Assembly: GCA_021204735.1 (NCBI GenBank)
Contig: JAJPYV010000324.1
Location: 1-14,268 of the forward strand
Length of the DNA: 14,268 nucleotides
From: Prevotella sp.
GTDB lineage: Bacteria > Bacteroidota > Bacteroidia > Bacteroidales > Bacteroidaceae
Direction: 5' to 3'
Made by a program: the position numbers and the translations under genes. Shown here one piece after another: positions 7,551 through 13,709 of this stretch. Within the stretch, counting starts at the first letter, position 1. Each line of letters starts with the position of its first letter. The notes under the pieces were generated by a model. The model was not told the origin of the DNA, made no database searches, and saw nothing but the letters and a program-made list of their open reading frames with translations.

Positions 7551-8957
7551 ATGAAAGCAATTAAATATTTTTTCGTAGGAGCACTGATGATAGCATTCGG
7601 TGTTCCGGCTATGGCTCAGGACGCTAAGTCTGATTTGGAAGCCATAAACAAGGTGATCACCGACAATAAGGGCGACGTCAAAGCTGCTGATGCTCAGGTG
7701 AAAGAGTTTGTAAAGGTTTACAAGAAGGACGCTAATGCTTTGGCTGGCCTTGGACGTATTTACCTTAATGCTAAGGATACCATCGACGCTCAGAAATATG
7801 CTGAGATGGCAAGGGCTAAAGACAAGCACTGCGGTGAGGCGTATATCCTTCTTGGTGACATCGAGGCAGTAAAGAATGAAGGTGGTAATGCTGCTCAGTG
7901 GTACAACCAGGCAACAGTGATGGACCCGCAGAACCCTCAAGGGTACATCAAGTATGCTCACGTGTATGCTAAACGTAACCCTGACCTTTCTGTTCAAAAA
8001 CTTGAGGAACTTCGTAAGGTTGATCCGAGCTATCCTGTTGACGCAGAGGCAGGGCACTTCTTCTATCGTGCTGATAAGTATGACAATGCTTTGGAGTATT
8101 TCGGAAAGGCTAACTTAGACGACCTTGAAGACAGCCGTCTCGTAGAATATGCTCTTTCTGCTTATTTCAAGGGCGATTCTCAGAAGAGTCTTGAGGTAAC
8201 ACAGTATGGCACGAAGAAATATCCTCGCAGTGCTGGTTTGAACCGTCTTAATTTCTATAACTACACCGACCTCAAACAGTACGATGAGGCTTTGGTAGCT
8301 GCTGATGCTCTCTTCAACAACTCTGACAGTGCTAAGTTCACTGCACGTGACTATCAGTACTATGGTTATGCTTACATCGGTGCTGAACAGTACGACAATG
8401 CTATCGAGCAGTTCACAAAGGCTCTCGATATGAACCCTGACCTCAACGACGTTAGGAAACAGCTTTCTGATGCTTATATCGCAAAAGAGGATTATGTTAA
8501 CGGACTTGCTCTCTATGATGAGTATCTCTCTAAGGTAGAGAAACCTTCAGTTTCTGATATCGACGGACTTGCAAAACTTTATGCTGACCAGGCTGCTAAT
8601 TCAGAGGGTGATGAGAAAATTGAGGCTCTCAAGAATGCTGACCGTGTATATGGTGACTTGGGTGAGAAATTCCCTAACAACCTCATGTATGCAAGCAGAA
8701 TGCGTGCTCGTTTGAACTCTCAACTCGACCCTGAAACAACAGAGGGACTGGCAAAACCTTATTATGAGAAATATGCCGAACTTGTCCTCTCTGAAAGTCC
8801 TGATACTCCTCAGCTCCTCGTAGAGCCTTATTCATATCTTGCATACTATTATCTGCAGCAGGGTGATAATGAGAACTCTATAGTTTACTGGAACAAGATT
8901 TTGGAAATTGACCCTGAAAACGCTACCGCAAAGCAGGCTTTAGAGGCTCTTCAATAA
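7551..8957 (+). CDS. Exported tetratricopeptide-repeat (TPR) protein
   Basis: A 468-residue protein with a signal peptide (MKAIKYFFVGALMIAFGVPAMA, cleavage likely before Q23). The rest is mostly TPR helical hairpins. Recognisable units include GRIYLNAKDTIDAQKYAEMA, the stretch around KYDNALEYFGKANLDDLEDS, YQYYGYAYIGAEQYDNAIEQ followed by FTKALDMNPDLNDVRKQL, and a last one around YYLQQGDNENSIVYWNKI with LEIDPENATAKQALEAL at the C-terminus. TPR proteins scaffold protein-protein contacts; this one would act in the periplasm. It lies about 95 nt after the PstS-like gene with no clear promoter or terminator between, and the operon terminator follows it, so it is probably the last gene of the exbB operon. 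Its partner is unknown; TonB, ExbD or the PstS-like lipoprotein are natural candidates. Confidence 0.88.
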   Translation: MKAIKYFFVGALMIAFGVPAMAQDAKSDLEAINKVITDNKGDVKAADAQVKEFVKVYKKDANALAGLGRIYLNAKDTIDAQKYAEMARAKDKHCGEAYILLGDIEAVKNEGGNAAQWYNQATVMDPQNPQGYIKYAHVYAKRNPDLSVQKLEELRKVDPSYPVDAEAGHFFYRADKYDNALEYFGKANLDDLEDSRLVEYALSAYFKGDSQKSLEVTQYGTKKYPRSAGLNRLNFYNYTDLKQYDEALVAADALFNNSDSAKFTARDYQYYGYAYIGAEQYDNAIEQFTKALDMNPDLNDVRKQLSDAYIAKEDYVNGLALYDEYLSKVEKPSVSDIDGLAKLYADQAANSEGDEKIEALKNADRVYGDLGEKFPNNLMYASRMRARLNSQLDPETTEGLAKPYYEKYAELVLSESPDTPQLLVEPYSYLAYYYLQQGDNENSIVYWNKILEIDPENATAKQALEALQ

Positions 8958-8987
8958 ATTTAGCATAACAAACAATTAAAAATAACC

Positions 8988-9025
8988 GAGGTCTGTAAAC
9001 ATCTAAGTTTTCAGACCTCTTTTTT
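8988..9025 (+). terminator. Rho-independent terminator of the exbB-TPR operon
   Basis: GAGGTCTG (8988-8995) pairs perfectly with CAGACCTC (9012-9019). After a T-T mismatch, AAAC pairs with GTTT, leaving a 6-nt loop. Six T residues follow at 9020-9025. It begins about 30 nt after the TPR stop codon. Confidence 0.93.
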
Positions 9026-9386
9026 GTATAAACACCCCATATATGATAACATCCACAGGCTGCACTGTTTTATCTCTTTTTATATTCCCCAAATCTCCAT
9101 TGGTTTTTTTTGTAACATGTTACATTTTTAACCAGCGCATCTATCCCCTCGCTTTTTTATAACATACTATATTTTTAGCTAACTATAAAATATTCTAATA
9201 GTGTAAAAGAAAAATGTACAGCACTTAACTATTATGGAGAGATAAGACTTTTAGACAACATTTCTATTTTCCATTTTAATCCTTTTTAACAAAATAGAAA
9301 AATATAGCATATTTACTTAACTGTCAATTATTTACATCATTTTTTGCTTAATTTCTATTTTCCATTTCTATTTTCCCAAATGCCTT
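9026..9386. other. AT-rich non-coding stretch with a probable diverged copy of the 198-bp repeat
   Basis: No gene is credible here. From about 9141 the sequence tracks the 198-bp repeat unit further right in the same order: CTATCCCCTCGCTTTTTT resembles CTATTCCTCACTTTTGGG, TATTTTTAG follows at a similar distance, and later come TTTAACAA, an AATAGAAAA-type stretch, GCATATTTA and TTTCTATTTTCC-type blocks before CAAATGCCTTTATTCCTCAC. It is longer (about 245 bp) and clearly diverged, so I treat it as a likely older copy. A 14-bp palindrome lies at 9111-9124. Confidence 0.5.
9111..9124. other. 14-bp perfect palindrome TGTAACATGTTACA
   Basis: The half-site TGTAACA is followed directly by its reverse complement TGTTACA. 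It is flanked by T-rich sequence about 85 bp after the operon terminator. A palindrome like this can be a dimeric protein-binding site, but nothing ties it to a regulator here. Confidence 0.4.
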
Positions 9387-9807
9387 TATTCCTCACTTTT
9401 GGGGAATAGAGGCTATTTTTAGATGTCATTTTCTTTTCTTATTTTTCTTATTCCTCTTTTCTTATCAATTCCAATTTAATTTATATTAACAATTGATAGA
9501 AATTAGCGTATTTATCTGAATATTAGTTGCTTATGCTTTATTCTGACTATTTTCTCAATTCCATTCTCAATTCCAAAATGGCTCTATTCCTCACTTTTGG
9601 GGAATAGAGGCTATTTTTAGATGTCATTTTCTTTTCTTATTTTTCTTATTCCTCTTTTCTTATCAATTCCAATTTAATTTATATTAACAATTGATAGAAA
9701 TTAGCGTATTTATCTGAATATTAGTTGCTTATGCTTTATTCTGACTATTTTCTCAATTCCATTCTCAATTCCAAAATGGCTCTATTCCTCACTTTTGGGG
9801 AATAGAG
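9387..9807. repeat. 198-bp exact tandem duplication (about 2.1 copies)
   Basis: Reading base by base, 9387-9609 matches 9585-9807 with no difference that I can see, a period of 198 bp. The left edge of identity is the mismatch at 9386 versus 9584, the right edge at 9610 versus 9808. The unit contains CTATTCCTCACTTTTGGGGA, which in the rightmost copy is the 3' end of the minus-strand gene starting at 11458. The rest of the unit is AT-rich with no open frame. Exact identity suggests a recent duplication. Confidence 0.95.
9780..9807 (-). other. Hairpin overlapping the stop codon of the AlbA_2 gene
   Basis: CTCTATTCC (9780-9788) and GGAATAGAG (9799-9807) form a perfect 9-bp stem with a 10-nt loop. 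It covers the last seven or so codons and the stop. The same hairpin recurs at 9582-9609 and, with one mismatch, at 9384-9411. On the plus strand the two left copies are followed by GGCTATTTTTAG, so they could act as weak terminators for rightward transcription. On the minus strand only CCATTTT follows, so it is a poor terminator for its own gene. Confidence 0.55.
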
Positions 9808-11458
9808 ACATTTGAGGGCTTTCGATAAGTGCATATTTTCTCCATCTATTTTCACCTTTAGCTATTATTTTCCCCTCTGCAATAAGTTTATTAATCTGTT
9901 TCCATATCTTTTTAGCAGGAATCTCGTTACCGATACGTGTTCGTATCTCTACGCTGCTTGCCTCCTTGTAGATTTTCAAATCCTCGATAATCAATTCTCT
10001 AATGCGATAATCCTCAATCCGCTTAAGCGATGTACGACCTCTGTATTGACTGTCTTTTAATATTTTGTCATTAACCCTATATTCCTTGGCTTTTGTTTTT
10101 TCACCAGTTGCAATAACAAGACGTTTATCTATTAAAGGTTGAAGCCATGAACGCAAATATTTAGAATCTTTCAAATTGAGAAGTTCTATCAATTGAGTTC
10201 CTGTCACGCTTTCATGCAAGGTGATTAGACCCAAACAGATTAGTTGCTTTTGCTTGCAAGCGTATTTCTGATCAGCATAATCCATTACCTTAATCATTTC
10301 CTGACTGATAATATTTCTTTCAATGCGTACTTCTACCCAATCTTCGCCTTCTGTTACCTTTGGCACAACCTTTCCATTCGCAAGAAGCGTCTCATACATC
10401 ATATCATATCCCGAGCCTTCACGCTCCATTAAATGCAACACATAGAAAAGATTTGCCATGTGCTCATTGCGCTTTTTCGTAGTATGTAGAATGTTCTCAA
10501 CCGTTACACCTAATGGAAGCCGACCAGGATTCTTAAATTCAAGATGGTCGGGGTAAATATTAATGAAAATATCCCCTTTTACAGTGTATTGTCTGTGAAC
10601 CAAGGCGTTAGCCGCAAGCTCACGTATAACTTTTTCCGGATAAGCAGGAATGTTTCTCCTGAACATACCATCACTGATTTCGGTACTCTCTTTCCATTCT
10701 GGAATTGTCTCCCATAATTCGGATATCATTTCAGCAGGATTTTTCGTGTAGTCATCCCAAAGCCATTTGTTTACCTTTTCTCCATATTGGTCATACTTTA
10801 TGCATTGTATAACCGGGGCGTTTAAGAGACGTCCTCTCTGTTGTTGTGTACCGATAAACAAAACTCCAAGGTTTGTTAGATTGTCATTCTCTTCTGTCAG
10901 AAAAAAGTAATCAAGCAATTCTTTAGTATCCTTTTGTTTGAGAGATGCAGAAACTCTGTCAGATGTCTTTATACGTTGAAGTAAGCCATTCAACTTTTCT
11001 TTGTCTGCATCTTGCCAATTATAATTGGTTGGTGTAATTTCCCAACTCTTATTACTTTTATCTTCAAATAGTCTTGCAATATCATCAGGACCGACAGGAA
11101 CGCTACTGTCTCCTATACGGATAAAAAATCTGCCAGAGCTTGTCGCACTTACTGCATTTGGATTACGTTTCACATGCAACTTAATGTATTGGGCACCGTT
11201 ATTTGCCTTACAAATTTCTGGGGTTACAGTAACGGCTTCTGTGAGGCTTCTTATTTGATTTACAATAGTTGTGGTCAGCCCTTCTGGTATTATTTGACCG
11301 TCAGGCGGCAAATCCTCTTTGTCCTCTATACCAATATCAATCACACCGCATTCTGCATTACTAAAAGCAACACAATCCTTAGCCAATTCTTTGAAATTAG
11401 CTGTTTTGCCCAACACGGAGCGAAGGGACTTGCGGTCATATAAAATGTTCTCTTTCAT
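9782..11458 (-). CDS. Schlafen-AlbA_2 / GHKL ATP-binding domain protein (COG2865-type)
   Basis: A 558-residue protein of the group often labelled 'ATP-binding protein' or 'RecG-like transcriptional regulator'. Residues about 15-135 fit the Schlafen AlbA_2 domain (FKELAKDCVAFSNAECGVID, then GRFFIRIGDSSVPVG). Residues about 270-360 fit the HATPase_c_4 type of GHKL ATPase: PEKVIRELAANALVHRQY with E280, N284 and H288 of the N-box, LEFKNPGRLPLGVT, and REGSGYDMM. The C-terminal 170 residues look like tandem winged helices (LHESVTGTQLIELLNL, and KEASSVEIRTRIGNEIPAKK). The very end carries QMSLF (549-553), close to the sliding-clamp-binding consensus QL[S/D]LF. It has its own promoter, lies downstream of the DUF6371-like gene and is probably accessory cargo. 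Roles in regulation or phage defence are reported or suspected for relatives, but none can be assigned here. Confidence 0.85.
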   Translation of the reverse strand: MKENILYDRKSLRSVLGKTANFKELAKDCVAFSNAECGVIDIGIEDKEDLPPDGQIIPEGLTTTIVNQIRSLTEAVTVTPEICKANNGAQYIKLHVKRNPNAVSATSSGRFFIRIGDSSVPVGPDDIARLFEDKSNKSWEITPTNYNWQDADKEKLNGLLQRIKTSDRVSASLKQKDTKELLDYFFLTEENDNLTNLGVLFIGTQQQRGRLLNAPVIQCIKYDQYGEKVNKWLWDDYTKNPAEMISELWETIPEWKESTEISDGMFRRNIPAYPEKVIRELAANALVHRQYTVKGDIFINIYPDHLEFKNPGRLPLGVTVENILHTTKKRNEHMANLFYVLHLMEREGSGYDMMYETLLANGKVVPKVTEGEDWVEVRIERNIISQEMIKVMDYADQKYACKQKQLICLGLITLHESVTGTQLIELLNLKDSKYLRSWLQPLIDKRLVIATGEKTKAKEYRVNDKILKDSQYRGRTSLKRIEDYRIRELIIEDLKIYKEASSVEIRTRIGNEIPAKKIWKQINKLIAEGKIIAKGENRWRKYALIESPQMSLFPKSEE

Positions 11459-11547
11459 TGTATCGCTTTTATTCTTAAACCAACTTCATAACTAAGATGT
11501 TATTTCTGTGTGGCATATTTTAGTATGTTTATTTATTCTATAATATG

Positions 11548-11577
11548 CAAATTTACTGCTTTTCTGTCAAAATACAA
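11548..11577 (-). promoter_or_regulatory. Promoter of the AlbA_2 gene
   Basis: On the minus strand TTG (11577-11575) is followed after 19 bp by TAAATTTG (11555-11548), a good match to the Bacteroidetes -33/-7 pair. The start site would be near 11541, giving a leader of about 80 nt. The gene can thus be expressed separately from the element genes upstream. Confidence 0.6.
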
Positions 11578-11655
11578 TTTTTTACAAACATTTTTCTCGT
11601 CTCAGCAGAGTTCAATCGAGCTTGCTCTGCACTTGCTTAATCGAAAAATTAAAAG

Positions 11656-12465
11656 TTAATTAACTCTTGTCATTACACGATGGGCTTCTTTTGCCACCTG
11701 ATATTGTTTCTCAAATATAGCCTGATTATGTTGTCTGTTTTTTCCTATTTCATTCAGAAAGCAATGTTCCATGAACTTTGGATCATTTTCCTCACCATTG
11801 ATAAATTTCTTAGTACACTTCATTCCTTTCAATATTCCGATATTGTGGATATCATCAAGCATCTCCTTGTCAGGTATGAAAAACACGTTTTTCTTGTCAT
11901 TCAGCAGCAATTGATGCTCATAAGTAAGATGTTGCCTATAACCAATGGCGAGCCAAATGCCCTCTGGATGCCATAGGTAGCCCAACATTGCCTGAATCTC
12001 TGTATGCGTAACAAAGATGTATTGATTTTTGGCTTTGTCTAAGAGATGTCCGCCGAAAAATCCCTTGAGTTTGTAATAACGGTCATTATCATCCTTTAGA
12101 ATCTCCTTGTGCCAATAGCGGTCACAACTGTCATTCTCGAAAATTTCTTTCCATGATAAGATATTTCCATCCTCATCAAATAGCATTACGTTTCCATCGA
12201 CAACATTACCTTTGGCATATCTCCATAATACAGCAGGGCGTTCTAATGGTGGCTTATATGGTAAGTAAAGGGAGTAATCTGAGCCATCTTCCCGATATAC
12301 AGGAGCACCAAGGAGATACTTGAACGCCAACAAGTCAACGAGAAATGTATCGCCCAATAAAAGATCCAAGTGGCAAGTCAAACTGCTATAACTTGTCAAA
12401 ACAAACGGTATTACCGGTCTCAATACCTCTGTCTGTTGTCCGAAATATTCAGATGATCTGTTCAT
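11656..12465 (-). CDS. DUF6371-like (Toprim-related) mobile-element protein, truncated and with a degenerate active site
   Basis: A 269-residue protein. In order, it matches the pattern I recall for DUF6371 proteins of Bacteroidetes mobile elements: AVLWRYAKGNVVDGNVMLFD (in DUF6371, a W-x-x-D...G-K-V-M-L-Y block), GFFGGHLL (FFGEHLL), IFVTHTEIQAML (IVESEKTA), GIWLAIGY (IWLATGG) and NVFFIPDKE (VVLFPD). The family normally starts with a Cys4 zinc finger and uses the VESEKTA glutamate as in Toprim primases. Here the zinc-finger region is absent, and the first glutamate and the lysine of that motif are not conserved, whereas the later Pro-Asp is kept. It is likely a primase-related relic or a repurposed protein of the element. 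The start at 12465 overlaps the stop of a 19-codon ORF as ATGA. The family call is from memory of motifs and moderately sure. Confidence 0.6.
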   Translation of the reverse strand: MNRSSEYFGQQTEVLRPVIPFVLTSYSSLTCHLDLLLGDTFLVDLLAFKYLLGAPVYREDGSDYSLYLPYKPPLERPAVLWRYAKGNVVDGNVMLFDEDGNILSWKEIFENDSCDRYWHKEILKDDNDRYYKLKGFFGGHLLDKAKNQYIFVTHTEIQAMLGYLWHPEGIWLAIGYRQHLTYEHQLLLNDKKNVFFIPDKEMLDDIHNIGILKGMKCTKKFINGEENDPKFMEHCFLNEIGKNRQHNQAIFEKQYQVAKEAHRVMTRVN

Positions 12466-12521
12466 TCCTTTTTCAGTACGGCATCCAAAACTTTGGTATT
12501 CAAATTTTCTGTTTCACTCAT
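12462..12521 (-). CDS. Possible 19-codon leader ORF upstream of the DUF6371-like gene
   Basis: ATG at 12521 opens a frame reading MSETENLNTKVLDAVLKKE before TGA at 12464-12462. The stop overlaps the next ATG as ATGA, a layout typical of translational coupling. The last codons are CTG AAA AAG GAA TGA. A -1 slip on AAA AAG would enter the frame of the DUF6371-like gene (GGA ATG AAC), so the two frames could also yield one fused product. There is no Shine-Dalgarno sequence before this ATG. It may instead be the remnant of a longer N-terminus. Confidence 0.35.
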   Translation of the reverse strand: MSETENLNTKVLDAVLKKE

Positions 12522-12563
12522 GTTACTTAAAAAAATACTGAAACATTGAAACAAACTTTGTAC

Positions 12564-12589
12564 AGTCAAGGTGGTTACCCACCCTGACT
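12564..12589 (-). other. Strong stem-loop with GNRA-type tetraloop
   Basis: On the minus strand AGTCAGGGTGG pairs with CCACCTTGACT across the loop GTAA. This gives 11 base pairs including one G-U wobble, closed by a tetraloop that fits GNRA. It sits about 45 nt before the small ORF and 115 nt after the ATPase stop. No T-run follows directly, so it is not a standard terminator. Confidence 0.7.
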
Positions 12590-12599
12590 TTATTAGCCA

Positions 12600-12615
12600 T
12601 TGAATTGAAATTCAA
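12600..12615. other. 7-bp inverted repeat TTGAATT-GA-AATTCAA
   Basis: A perfect 16-bp near-palindrome with a 2-bp centre, too tight for a stable RNA loop but suitable as a dimeric operator. It lies inside the structured stretch between the ATPase and DUF6371-like genes. Confidence 0.45.
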
Positions 12616-12628
12616 CGACTTAGAAGAA

Positions 12629-12657
12629 TTTACACAGAAAAGTGTAAAAATACACTT
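12629..12657 (-). other. Two overlapping, mutually exclusive hairpins
   Basis: TTTACAC (12629-12635) pairs with GTGTAAA (12642-12648), while AAGTGTA (12640-12646) pairs with TACACTT (12651-12657). Both use the same middle GTGTA block, so only one can form at a time. On the minus strand the ATPase transcript meets the AAGTGTA/TACACTT hairpin first, about 45 nt after the stop codon. Confidence 0.6.
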
Positions 12658-12704
12658 GTTTCAGTGTTTCACGTTTTACATAAACGGAAGTATGAAACAA
12701 GGCT

Positions 12705-13709
12705 TCACTTAGGCTTTGGCTTAGGATTAAGCAGACGGTTAACAGTAGCTGCTGATGTGCCCAATTCCTCGGCGATTTCACGTTGAGTCTTTCCCATGTC
12801 AGCCAATTTCATCACTTCAGACTTTAGAGCCTCTCTTTCAGAATCAACTTCTTTCGGGAGGTGTTCATCTTCATGGGAAGTGCCGGTATAACGCAGGTAT
12901 AACCTTCCATCGGGTGCCCGCTCAATAACGTAAACCAGAACATTCTCTGCCCCATACTCGATTTCAGAACTGCGCGCTTTCAGTTGCTTGACATAGCGGT
13001 AATCCTTGCCCTTACAACTCTTGTTCAACACAAACACGCTATCAGCAAAGGCACTTATAAGACTGCTGCCCATCAAATCGTTCAGCGTCATAGAGCTGGT
13101 AGCAATTCGCTTAGGCGTATGAGCCAATACCAATATGCTGACGTTCAGCCGGCGTGTCAAGCCTTTCAACTTCTGCATAAGGTCTGCCGCCTCCTCAGCT
13201 TTCTGATTACGGCTGTTGAGAAACGTGATATTGTCGAAAACGACAACACTGGCTTTCGTTTCTGTTATCGCTTTCTCAAGACCTTCAAGTAAAGATTGCT
13301 CCGTGATTTTGGAAAGGCTTTCCTCGCTAATCGTAATGCGTTTCAAAGTCGCGGGGAACACATGGCTCTCAAGAGAATCCGGGTCGGTGTAACGCATTTG
13401 CTGCTGCTTGTCGCTCATCTCCATATCGAAATACAACACCTTTCGCAGATCTCCTTGCTCTGTAAGAACGCTACACGTAGCTTCGGCTATCATTATGGCG
13501 AAAAGACTCTTGCCGCAGTTGGTAGGTCCGAAAAGAATTGCAAGTTCATTTTCATAAAACAGCGACAGAAAGAGTTGTTTTGGGTTAGGCTCATTCTTTA
13601 CCCGTTTGATCATCGGGTTGAAATCCTCGCCCACAAAGATACCGTAATTCTCTTTCGGAGCATTATCAATAATTTCTTGACACATTTTTAATGCCTCTTG
13701 CTCAGTCAT
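12705..13709 (-). CDS. RepA/RecA-type P-loop ATPase with C-terminal HTH (mobile-element replication or helicase-like protein)
   Basis: A 334-residue protein of the AAA_25/RepA-like RecA family. The Walker A motif is GPTNCGKS (61-68), followed by VLYFDMEMSDKQQQMR, where the catalytic glutamate is expected, and Walker B VVVFDNITF (about 155-163). LVLAHTPKR is a sensor-like strand. The last 40 residues hold an HTH (LADMGKTQREIAEELGTSAATVNRLL). Such proteins accompany excisionase-type HTH genes on Bacteroidetes integrative elements and are thought to act as replicative helicase-like ATPases. The frame stays open upstream to 13910, but I choose ATG 13709. It overlaps the previous stop by 8 nt, an AAAGGA sequence lies about 8 nt before it, and the upstream extension is only the shadow of the neighbouring gene. 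ATG 13718 is the alternative. The C-terminal HTH may bind the repeats just downstream. Confidence 0.8.
   Translation of the reverse strand: MTEQEALKMCQEIIDNAPKENYGIFVGEDFNPMIKRVKNEPNPKQLFLSLFYENELAILFGPTNCGKSLFAIMIAEATCSVLTEQGDLRKVLYFDMEMSDKQQQMRYTDPDSLESHVFPATLKRITISEESLSKITEQSLLEGLEKAITETKASVVVFDNITFLNSRNQKAEEAADLMQKLKGLTRRLNVSILVLAHTPKRIATSSMTLNDLMGSSLISAFADSVFVLNKSCKGKDYRYVKQLKARSSEIEYGAENVLVYVIERAPDGRLYLRYTGTSHEDEHLPKEVDSEREALKSEVMKLADMGKTQREIAEELGTSAATVNRLLNPKPKPK

Larger units (their letters stand above)
12510..12699. repeat. Six copies of TGAAACA in both orientations (iteron-like)
   Basis: TGAAACA occurs at 12539-12545, 12547-12553 and 12693-12699, and its complement TGTTTCA at 12510-12516, 12657-12663 and 12665-12671. 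Two of the pairs have the same 8-bp spacing and face each other, forming a 17-bp inverted repeat (12539-12555 against 12655-12671, 15 of 17 pairing) around a 100-bp centre. The layout recalls Rep- or regulator-binding sites next to a helicase-like gene. Confidence 0.65.

Noticed and set aside
9026..9386. tRNA gene as an integration target next to the element
   Set aside because: I find no cloverleaf-like arms or GTTC-type T-loop in this AT-rich stretch.
9387..9807. CRISPR-like array
   Set aside because: The unit is 198 bp, directly tandem with no unique spacers, and no cas genes are near.
11605..11630. GCAGAG/CTCTGC hairpin as terminator of the DUF6371-like gene
   Set aside because: Only 6 bp with a 14-nt loop and no T-run on either strand; it may be part of a dispersed intergenic repeat, which only a genome search would show.
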